Assembly (NCBI GenBank): GCA_964552035.1 | Contig: CAZKFN010000071.1 | Coordinates: forward strand, 1-13,075 | DNA: 13,075 nucleotides | Direction of reading: 5' to 3' | From: CAZKFN01 sp964552035 | GTDB lineage: Bacteria; Bacteroidota; Bacteroidia; Flavobacteriales_E; Vicingaceae | Shown here: positions 1-7,300 of the stretch, one piece after another | Layout: each line of letters begins with the position of its first letter | Numbering within the stretch: the stretch's first letter is position 1 | Notes under the pieces: model-generated | Seen by the model: only the letters and a program-made list of their open reading frames with translations | What the model was told of the DNA's origin: nothing | Database searches by the model: none | Position numbers and translations under genes: made by a program

Positions 1-229
1 ATTAATTAATAAAGCGGCTTAGAAAAAATAGTCACACTTTTTGTAGGAACTTCATGATATAGAAATTGAATACTGAATTCTTGTAGGCTATTAATTAAAT
101 GGTTTAACCAAAGATTATATTTATAAGTTGACTACAACAGCTTAAATTTATAGATTAAACTAAAATATCCGTTTTTTTATAAAAGGAATGGTTTTTGCTA
201 ATATGAAAGAACATTAAAATCTAGAATAA
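1..229. other. Gene-free left edge
   Basis: I see no open frame of convincing length, no RNA gene and no riboswitch here. The stretch is very AT-rich and is the upstream region of the small secreted-protein gene that starts at 230. I could not find a clear TTTG/TAnnTTTG promoter pair or a Shine-Dalgarno site. The first ten bases are a simple ATTAATTAAT palindrome of no clear meaning. Confidence 0.5.
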
Positions 230-616
230 ATGAAGTTATTTAATATTCTTACTTTAATCCTAATAAGCTTATTTATTACTCCAAACTATTCAGCTTTTGA
301 AGAAACTTCATCAAAATTTTCAACGCTAAGTCCTATCGAAAAATCTAAATTTATTGATGCTTTAAAAAGTGGAGCTTGTGAATATAAGGGGGTTTCACTT
401 TGGGGAAAGGTTCAGTTTGTAGATGCCTTTGAAGATATTTCTATTACTTATGTGGATGCTTTTGAGGACATCAGAGTACAGTTTGTGAATTTTCTACCAA
501 ATCAATGCGGTCAATGGCAAGAGGTTACCGCATTTCCTGACTTTAAAGTAAAAGTTGTCAGCAACTTTGGTGATCTTAAAGTGAAAAAAGTAAAACACTT
601 TCCAGGAATGAACTAG
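230..616 (+). CDS. Small secreted protein, probable 7(1) septoil-knot family
   Basis: A 128-residue protein with a clear export signal: Lys2, then a hydrophobic stretch over about residues 3-18, with likely cleavage after Ser21-Ala22. The mature part has a short helical lead, then a run of 11-residue beta repeats: VQFVDAFEDIS, ITYVDAFEDIR, a longer one broken by a CGQW insert, VKVVSNFGDLK and VKKVKHFPGMN. Two cysteines (50 and 93) could form a disulfide after export. The pattern of V-x-x-V-(D/N)-x-F-x-D-(I/L)-(K/R) units matches what I recall of small proteins named for a 7(1) septoil knot. That assignment rests on pattern memory, not on a search. No cellular function is known to me. The start is the ATG before the signal peptide, and no Shine-Dalgarno site is visible. 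The gene stands alone on the plus strand and converges on argR. Confidence 0.7.
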   Translation: MKLFNILTLILISLFITPNYSAFEETSSKFSTLSPIEKSKFIDALKSGACEYKGVSLWGKVQFVDAFEDISITYVDAFEDIRVQFVNFLPNQCGQWQEVTAFPDFKVKVVSNFGDLKVKKVKHFPGMN

Positions 617-627
617 AAAGTGTTTTA
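591..627. terminator. Hairpin over the stop codon of the small secreted-protein gene
   Basis: A perfect 12-base inverted repeat, TAAAACACTTTC (591-602) and GAAAGTGTTTTA (616-627), encloses a 13-base loop that contains most of the TAG stop (614-616). The arm ends in TTTTA, so it resembles an intrinsic terminator for the plus-strand gene. A weaker 7-base stem (635-641 with 648-654), followed by Ts, lies just beyond. Being nearly symmetrical, the region could also stop argR transcription coming from the other side. The function is inferred from structure and from its position between convergent genes. Confidence 0.55.
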
Positions 628-665
628 ACGTTCTAAATAAACAATGTTTTATTTTTGAAAATTCC

Positions 666-1148
666 TTACTTTATAGAATTTAAATCAATCTCAGGAATAA
701 ACAAGGAAATGGATCTGGCAATTTCTTTACGATTTGCTCCTTCTTCTAAAATAACTATAATGGTATCATCACCTGCAATAGTTCCTAATAGGCCCTCTAC
801 ATGACGATTATCTATAATGGAAGCTACCCCATTAGCAAAACCGGGGGTGGTTTTAATTACAGCGATATTCTCTGAAAAGGCAATAGATTGAAAGCCGCTA
901 ACCGGGAATTCTCTAATTAATTCTTCATCCTTTCTTAACATAGGTCGACCACCAATGGTATAAGCATACTTTCCTTTATGGTCTACTTGTTTTGTAATTT
1001 TTAAAAGTCTAAAATCTCTTGACAAAGTAGATTGAGTTGTTTTTATTCCCTCTTTTTCTAATAATTGTAGCAATTCTTCTTGACTACTTACCCTATTGTT
1101 TTTAATAATGCTAATTATTGCACTAACTCTATCTCTTCTTTCTTTCAT
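666..1148 (-). CDS. argR: Arginine repressor ArgR
   Basis: A 160-residue protein of normal ArgR length. Residues about 1-70 form the winged-helix DNA-binding domain, with the SSQEELL and TTQSTLSRD segments (21-45) typical of the family. Residues about 85-155 form the oligomerisation and arginine-binding domain, with TTPGFANGVASIID (100-113) and GTIAGDDT (122-129), the arginine-contacting segment. The protein senses arginine and represses or activates arginine genes. The frame can be extended 14 codons to a TTG at 1190, but I chose the ATG at 1148. It gives the usual N-terminus MKERR, and the extension would consist largely of the operator and sit almost on the promoter. The gene is not next to arginine biosynthesis genes here; it lies downstream of, and in the same direction as, the transporter genes. 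Confidence 0.93.
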   Translation of the reverse strand: MKERRDRVSAIISIIKNNRVSSQEELLQLLEKEGIKTTQSTLSRDFRLLKITKQVDHKGKYAYTIGGRPMLRKDEELIREFPVSGFQSIAFSENIAVIKTTPGFANGVASIIDNRHVEGLLGTIAGDDTIIVILEEGANRKEIARSISLFIPEIDLNSIK

Positions 1149-1173
1149 TAATTGTGGTTTATAATTACTTATA

Positions 1174-1192
1174 ATTGAGTATATATTCAAAA
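1174..1192. promoter_or_regulatory. Probable ARG box (ArgR operator)
   Basis: On the minus strand this reads TTT-TGAAT-ATAT-ACTCA-AT. Against the classical ArgR operator (TGAAT, four A/T, ATTCA) only one core base differs (ACTCA for ATTCA). It lies between the argR -7 element and the ATG at 1148, the expected place for autorepression. I see no convincing second box at the usual 3-base spacing. The match is direct; autoregulation is inferred. Confidence 0.7.
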
Positions 1193-1198
1193 ATGACG

Positions 1199-1206
1199 CA
1201 AATGTA
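1199..1206 (-). promoter_or_regulatory. Candidate -7 promoter element of argR
   Basis: The minus strand reads TACATTTG, an exact match to the Bacteroidota -7 consensus TAnnTTTG. The nearest TTTG that could serve as a -33 element is at 1232-1235, 25 bases upstream, which is slightly longer than usual. Transcription would start near 1192, giving a leader of about 45 bases before the ATG at 1148 and placing the start point on the ARG box. Confidence 0.45.
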
Positions 1207-1289
1207 CTTATTCTAATCCAAGATTCTAAAGCAAATTAAAAGTATATTAAATTTCACTTATAATTACATGGCACACAGTTCGTCAACAA

Positions 1290-1307
1290 GATTTTACTAT
1301 TAAAATC
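1290..1307. terminator. Small perfect hairpin between btuD and argR
   Basis: GATTTTA (1290-1296), a four-base loop CTAT, then TAAAATC (1301-1307). A second, larger inverted repeat pairs CTTAAAAAA (1307-1315) with TTTTTTAAG (1350-1358), with an inner ATTTATT/AATAAAT pair. Both lie just downstream of the btuD stop on the minus strand and could end the transporter transcript. Neither is GC-rich or followed by a clear T-run in that direction, so the terminator role is tentative. Confidence 0.3.
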
Positions 1308-1366
1308 TTAAAAAACATTTATTTTTAACAATGAATAAATAATTGTATCTTTTTTAAGCATTACTA

Positions 1367-2140
1367 TTATAAGTTTAAAATAAACCTCTGTTGATTTTTA
1401 TTGTATGTATAATCCTCTCCTAAAAGAACCTTTTGATAACGTTCATTCTCATAAAACTCCTGAGGTGTAATTTGATGAACATTCTCCCCGTCAATCAACC
1501 ACAATTTATCTGCGATTTGTAATGCCAACTCAAACTGATGGGAAGAAAACAAAATGGTTTTTCCCTTATTTCGGCTTAAATTCCTAATCAAACGCAGTTG
1601 GATAACCGTATTTTTAGCATCTAAATGCGTTGTAGGTTCGTCTAAAACCAAAAAATCAGCCTGTTGGGCTATAGCTCTTGCCAACAATACCTTTTGTCGT
1701 TCTCCATCACTCAAGCTATCCATGTCTTTTAAACGAATATCTTCAATTTCACATTGAAGAATACTTTCCTCAATGGCATTTACATCCTCGGCCTTCAACT
1801 TTCCAAGCCAATTGGTAAAAGGATATCGTCCAAATGCTACAAAGGATTCTACGGTCATTAATCCACTAAAATTTCGATCTGTCAACACCAAAGCAATTTT
1901 TCTAGACAAGTCCTTAATATCCCATTTAGAAATGCTTTTATTTTCAATAAAGATTTCTCCAGAAAGTGGGGGAATAATATGAGCTATAGTTTTTATTAAT
2001 GTTGACTTTCCAGTGCCGTTAGGTCCTAATAGAGCAACTATTTCACCGAGCTTAACACTTAAATTTTGAGCAAAAAAATGTGTAACAGAAGCATTTGCAT
2101 AACCTAATTTTATTTTTTCTATATGTAGTACATTCCCCAT
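1367..2140 (-). CDS. btuD: Cobalamin-type ABC transporter ATPase, BtuD-like
   Basis: A 257-residue ATP-binding subunit that would power cobalamin import through the BtuC pore on the cytoplasmic face of the inner membrane. All hallmarks except one are visible: Walker A GPNGTGKST (39-47), signature LSDGE (143-147), Walker B FLVLDE (163-168), D-loop HLD (172-174) and the switch histidine in SSH (His201). The usual Q-loop glutamine is missing: aligned by eye with FhuC-type ATPases, position 87 is Thr within VLTDR. The length is normal for the FecE/BtuD group. The gene begins two bases after the btuC stop, so the two are surely co-transcribed. By domain alone it could serve haem or a siderophore; cobalamin is chosen because of the BtuB/BtuG-like genes upstream. 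Confidence 0.82.
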   Translation of the reverse strand: MGNVLHIEKIKLGYANASVTHFFAQNLSVKLGEIVALLGPNGTGKSTLIKTIAHIIPPLSGEIFIENKSISKWDIKDLSRKIALVLTDRNFSGLMTVESFVAFGRYPFTNWLGKLKAEDVNAIEESILQCEIEDIRLKDMDSLSDGERQKVLLARAIAQQADFLVLDEPTTHLDAKNTVIQLRLIRNLSRNKGKTILFSSHQFELALQIADKLWLIDGENVHQITPQEFYENERYQKVLLGEDYTYNKNQQRFILNL

Positions 2141-2142
2141 AT

Positions 2143-3165
2143 TTAAAAACTTTTAGAAATGGATTGTCGGTTAAAAATAATCCAAATAATAATGGGAATT
2201 CCTATTAAGCTGGTAATGGAGTTTATAGGTAATTGAATATTCCCCGGTGGTAAGTTGGAAATCAAGTCACTTAAAAGTAAAATTTCAGCACCTAAAAGCA
2301 TTGACGTGGGAATTAAAATTTTATGATCACTAGTTTTAAACAACAAACGACAAAGGTGTGGCACAATTATTCCAATAAACCCTATTGGCCCACAATAAGC
2401 TGTAATTAATCCTGCAAGTATACCTGAAATTAAAATGATCATCAACCGGTAACTCTTGAGGTTTACACCTAAACTTTTGGCATAATTATCGCCTAATAGG
2501 AGGGCGTTAAGTGGTTTATTTATGGCCAAGCTAAAAAATAATCCCACAAAAATAATACTACTTAAAAAGGAGATTTCTTTATAACTTAATCCTTCTAAAC
2601 TTCCCAAAGTCCAGAGTAAAAAAGATTTCAATTGGATGTCGGTTGTAAAATACTGAATCATTCCAACAAATGCAGTAGCAATAGACCCTATCATAATACC
2701 TAAAATCAAGAGCGTCATAACATCCTTGAGTCTAAGGGAAACTAAAAAAAGAATCAACAGCACCAAGATGGAACCCATTATGGAAGCTAGTGGAATAGAA
2801 AAAGTTGAACTTACTGTAATTCCAAAAACACCAAGCCCCATAACCAAGATGGCTACACCTAGCCCTGCACCAGAACTCACTCCTAAGATATATGGTCCAG
2901 CTAAGGGGTTTCTAAACAAAGTTTGCATCAAAAGCCCAGAAACAGAAAGTGCAGCGCCACAAAGCACAGCCGTTAATGCTTTTGGTAATCTCGATTTCCA
3001 AAAAATCAAATAGAAAGCCTCAGAATCTGTAGTGCCCATTAAGGTATGCCATAAATCAGAAAAACCAATTGCTACACTGCCTACCATTAAGTTTAGGACA
3101 AACATTAAAGGGAATGCCAACAGCAAAATAACAAAAGCTATCTTTTGTCTTTTAAAAGAACTCAT
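2143..3165 (-). CDS. btuC: Cobalamin-type ABC transporter permease, BtuC-like (FecCD family)
   Basis: A 340-residue, strongly hydrophobic protein with roughly nine or ten membrane segments, as expected for one half of a BtuC/FecCD-type pore. Family motifs are present: RNPLAGPYILGVSSGAG (85-101) after the second hydrophobic segment, and GPIGFIGIIVPHLCR (259-273), which contains the coupling region that contacts the ATPase. The C-terminus LPINSITSLIGIPIIIW is also characteristic. The ATG overlaps the btuF stop by four bases (ATGA, 3162-3165), and the stop is two bases before btuD, indicating translational coupling. Substrate specificity cannot be read from this subunit; cobalamin is inferred from context. 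Confidence 0.85.
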   Translation of the reverse strand: MSSFKRQKIAFVILLLAFPLMFVLNLMVGSVAIGFSDLWHTLMGTTDSEAFYLIFWKSRLPKALTAVLCGAALSVSGLLMQTLFRNPLAGPYILGVSSGAGLGVAILVMGLGVFGITVSSTFSIPLASIMGSILVLLILFLVSLRLKDVMTLLILGIMIGSIATAFVGMIQYFTTDIQLKSFLLWTLGSLEGLSYKEISFLSSIIFVGLFFSLAINKPLNALLLGDNYAKSLGVNLKSYRLMIILISGILAGLITAYCGPIGFIGIIVPHLCRLLFKTSDHKILIPTSMLLGAEILLLSDLISNLPPGNIQLPINSITSLIGIPIIIWIIFNRQSISKSF

Positions 3166-4316
3166 GGTTGCAACTTTTGGTAGTAATACAATTGATGGTT
3201 TTTAAGAATTTCTGGATGAAAAATAGCAATTAAGTCTGCTAATATCAAATCGGGATGAACCACACCCGATTCCCAGTAATCATTACCATTATTAGGAGAA
3301 TACCGCCTATTTTGATTAAATACTTTTTGATTTTTTAGAGGGCTCAAAACCGTAAAGCGCTCGTCTCTATCTTCAATATCTTTTAAACTTCTTGCATTTC
3401 CAGGATTAATCCAAAAATCGGCATCGAGTGCATCTTTAAAGACTTTTTCAATACTTATAGGAACACTTGCCTTAGCCTCTATTTCACTCCAGATGTATTC
3501 TCCACCTGCATCCTCAATAAATTTAGCTTGAAAAGAATTTCCACCGCTCACATACCAAGTTCCACTCCAAGGTAAACCAATCATTATTCGAGGTTTATTT
3601 TGTATTTCATCTACTTTAGCTATTAAGGTTTGATAGCGCTCTTCTACATTTTCAATAATCTGAAGGGCGTCTTGCATACTTTCTTCCCCAAAAAGCAATG
3701 CCATAGGCAACAACCATTTTGTTTTCTCCAAAGGTTCTGTTTCCATAAACTCCGCCATCATGATAAAACGTTCTCCTTTCTTCCTCAATTGCTGGATTTC
3801 TCGATATCCTTCTCCATCGATAGCATAAGCGATATTAACTTCTTCCTTTAATTTCAATAAGGTTTCAACATCATATGTATCTCCTCCAAGATCTACAACT
3901 GCCCCTTCATTTAAAAGTTTAGTAAAATTTTGGTCATACGTAAACCTCATGTCTTTTGCGGCAATTATTGCCTGAGTTTGCCCCAAAGCATTCAGAAAAC
4001 CCAAATGCGTAGTAGAACTAATACTTAAGCTTTGAATAGGCGTTTGAATGTAATGTGTAATATTCGTTAACTGTGGTTTTTCTTGAGCTTTATCATAAAA
4101 CACATAACGCTCCTTGCCATCGAAGTTTTGAAAAAGAGAAGAAACTTCTAAAAGGTAATACCCTTTACCTTGATAGATAGAAAAATGTTCTGTAGCATAA
4201 TATTTGTTAAGCGGTAAATCTTCACTTTTAAACTCTTTATTCCCCTGTGAAAAATTACAAGAAAATACTAATGCAATTAAGGAAATGCAAAGGTATTTTA
4301 CAATTTTATGCCTCAT
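3162..4316 (-). CDS. btuF: Periplasmic cobalamin-binding lipoprotein, BtuF-like
   Basis: A 384-residue substrate-binding protein of the helical-backbone group (BtuF/FepB type), longer than E. coli BtuF as is common in Bacteroidota. A lipoprotein signal peptide ends in LVFSC, with Cys20 as lipid anchor. The following residues (NFSQGNK) lack the acidic export signal of surface lipoproteins, so it should stay in the periplasm, probably on the inner membrane. Visible family segments are SLSISSTTHLGFLNALG (96-112), GLPWSGTWYVSGGNSF (247-262) and GVVHPDLILADLIAIFHPE (351-369). It would receive cobalamin from the outer-membrane receptor and deliver it to BtuCD. Its ATG overlaps the stop of the giant repeat gene (ATGA, 4313-4316), and its own stop overlaps the btuC start. 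A haem or siderophore ligand is the main alternative. Confidence 0.82.
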   Translation of the reverse strand: MRHKIVKYLCISLIALVFSCNFSQGNKEFKSEDLPLNKYYATEHFSIYQGKGYYLLEVSSLFQNFDGKERYVFYDKAQEKPQLTNITHYIQTPIQSLSISSTTHLGFLNALGQTQAIIAAKDMRFTYDQNFTKLLNEGAVVDLGGDTYDVETLLKLKEEVNIAYAIDGEGYREIQQLRKKGERFIMMAEFMETEPLEKTKWLLPMALLFGEESMQDALQIIENVEERYQTLIAKVDEIQNKPRIMIGLPWSGTWYVSGGNSFQAKFIEDAGGEYIWSEIEAKASVPISIEKVFKDALDADFWINPGNARSLKDIEDRDERFTVLSPLKNQKVFNQNRRYSPNNGNDYWESGVVHPDLILADLIAIFHPEILKNHQLYYYQKLQP

Positions 4317-7300
4317 TCTACGCTTTCTTTATTCCAAGTTTCTTTAGTTATGCTTGTCCCATTCTTGGAATAGAAAACTTCACCATATTGATAAAGTGTT
4401 TTTTCATAGATATCAACCTGAGTGCCATTTACAACAATTCTTCTTATAGTTGTTGAATTATTTCCTTCCAACACTTTTTCTGTTATTCCTTGAGGATAAT
4501 TTTCAGCTTCCCTATTTTCTCTAGGCTTTTTTTCTCCTTTATAAAAATCTTGTTCTAGATTAGCTTGCCGTCTTGCCTCAGATGCTGCTTCTCTAGCTTT
4601 CCTTTCTTCTTCCAAAGCCAATTGCTTAGTTTCTATACGTTCATATCCTTCTTTATGTTGTAAGTTTCTGCTTGCGGATTGATTGTTTAGAGAAGCAAGC
4701 AAATCTTCATTTCTTTGTTGATTAGCCCTAATTCTCTCTTTTGCCATTTCTGCTCTAGAATTATCGAAATCTTTATAAACTTTTGAATCATCTTCTATTT
4801 TCCCTTGTTGTTTTTTATAGGAAACTATTCTTTCTTGATGTAAATCTTGAATAGCAGATTGCTTATCTTCTATAGTAGCATAATTATTATCAATTCTTTC
4901 TTTAGATGAAGTTTCATAAACGTCTCTTAAGTTTTTCCACCCCTCTTCCGTTTCATCCAAATCCAATTTATTCCTTTCAGCCTGTTCTTGCGTTCTTTGT
5001 ACCTTATAATTTTCTACTGCTTCCGCATGCTCCTCAACTTTAGTTTTATTTATTCCAATTCTTTCTTGTTGGTTTTGTACTCTTTTTTCTTTTAACCTAG
5101 CTTCACGTTTATATTGATCTTCTACTTCCTCAGCAAAACCTTCTTTTCTATTTTCTTGTTGTTTTTGATAAGCTATTCTATTTGACTCAAGGTTTTGATT
5201 GGCAACATAAGCCTCATTTCTTCTACCATCAGCCTCTCTATTATTGCTAATCTTTGTTCTTTTAAGGGCATCTTCAGTGTTAAGTACCTCTTCATAGTTT
5301 TGAAGATTCAATTCTTGTTTCTCTTCTTGTTCTTGCTGTAAACTAATAGAAATTGCTTCTATTCTTTCATAAGCTTCTTGACGTTTTTGATGTTCCTCTT
5401 CTCTTTGAGCATCTTGCAATTCAGAAACAGATTTTTGAACATTCTCAAGTCTTTCAGCTTTTGACTGCTTGTTCTTAGCCCAAAGTTCAGCATACATTTT
5501 ATCGATGTCATCCTCTGCACTATTTTCAAGAGTTGCCCTAGGTCCCGTTTGAATTTTAATTGGTTCATCTACTAACCTTTTACTTTCACGTTCAGCTTTT
5601 CTTTGTTCCTCTAAAATATCTTCAACGAAAGCCAATTGCTCTCTAGGATAGGATTCATCACTTTTAATTCTCAATGCCGCTCTATAATTTTTAGCTGCCA
5701 AACGATACTGTTCATTATTTAAAGCTTGATCAGCAGAAGCTATTAAAGAATTAAATTGCTCCTCTTCATTTTCTTTACGGGCAGTCTCTTCTTGTTCTTT
5801 CTGGAGTTGGGCCATAATTCTATTGATTTTAGAGATTTGGCTTTCAGGATATTCTTCTGATGGTATTAAACTTTGAGCATTTCCATATTGTACTAAAGCT
5901 TCTTTATAGTTTTTTTCTTCCAAAAATTGATCTGCTTTAGCAACTGCATTATGATAATCAGCCTCTCTTTGTGCTGTTCTTTCTTTTTCTAAACGTATTT
6001 CTTCTTCTTTTTGAGCCTGCTGATCTAAGACTTGATTGATTTCCTCAACTTTTTGAGTAGGATAAGTTTCTCGAGGTTTTAAAGCTAAGGCTGCCAAATA
6101 AGTAGCTTTTGCCTGTTCTAAATTTTCTGCTTCTAAATCAAGATCAGCTGAAACAATCAAATCTTGGTATTTCGCTTCTATTTTTGCCGCCTCCTTTTTT
6201 GCATTCTCAACTAAACCTTCAATTTCCTTTAATTTCTCTGCAGGATAGCTCTCATTGGGTTTTAAACTCAAAGCTTCTTCATATTTTCCTGTCGCAGCAG
6301 AATAATTTTGTTGACTCAATGCTTGATCTGCGTCAGCAATAGCGGCTTGATAATTAGCCTCTAACTGCTCTTCCTGTTGTTTTTGCACCTTTTCTAAAGC
6401 AAGTGCTTCAAGTTTTTGATCTATTTCAGCAATTTTTAAAGCCGGATAACTTTCCTCTTTAAGGCTAATAGCATTAATGTATTCTTCTCTTGCTTCTTCC
6501 AAATGCCCTTCTTCATAAAATGCATCAGCTTTAGCAATGAAAGCTTGAAACTCTAGTTCTTTCTTCGCTGCTGCTGCTGCTTTTTCCTCCTCTTGCTTTC
6601 GCAATGCTAGAGTTGATAAAGCCTCAGCAATTTTATTCAACTGATCTTGTGGATAGGACTCACTTTTTAAGGATAATGCAGCTTCGTATTTTGTTTTAGC
6701 TTCTTCATAATCTTTATTTTCAAAAGCCAAATCTGCCTCATCTACGAATACCTGATACTGAGAATCAATTTGACTTTGCTCTTCTGCTTTTGCTAAAGCC
6801 GATAATTGTTCATCAATTGCTGCTAATTGCTGTTTAGGATATGCCTCATCTTTTATTGCTAAAGCGGCTTCATAGTGAGTTTTTGCTGTTGCATAGTCTG
6901 CACTTTCAAAAGATGCATCGGCTTGAGCTAATGCCGCTTGATATTCTGCTTCTAATTTTGCTTCTTCCTCCGCTGCAGCTGCTTCTGCCTCTTCTGCTTT
7001 TGCTAAAGCCGATAATTGTTCATCAATTGCTGCTAATTGCTGTNNNNNNNNNNNNNNNNNNNNNNNNNNNNNNNNNNNNNNNNNNNNNNNNNNNNNNNNN
7101 NNNNNNNNNNNNNNNNNNNNNNNNNNNNNNNNNNNNNNNNNNNGCCTCATCTTTTATTGCTAAAGCGGCTTCATAGTGAGTTTTTGCTGTTGCATAGTTT
7201 GCACTTTCAAAAGATGCATCGGCTTCCACAATAATAGCGTTGTATTTCTCCTGATTTTCATTTTCTAATCGTATTTCTTCTTGTTTACTAGCTAAGTCTT

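Noticed and set aside
1..229. Cobalamin riboswitch near the transporter genes
   Set aside because: I searched by eye here and in the intergenic gaps and saw no B12-box-like sequence. The operon reads from the right, so any riboswitch should lie outside the window, upstream of the receptor gene.
2726..3013. Plus-strand open frames opposite the transporter and repeat genes
   Set aside because: They lie antisense to well-supported genes, have no recognisable domains, and reflect the composition of the opposite strand.
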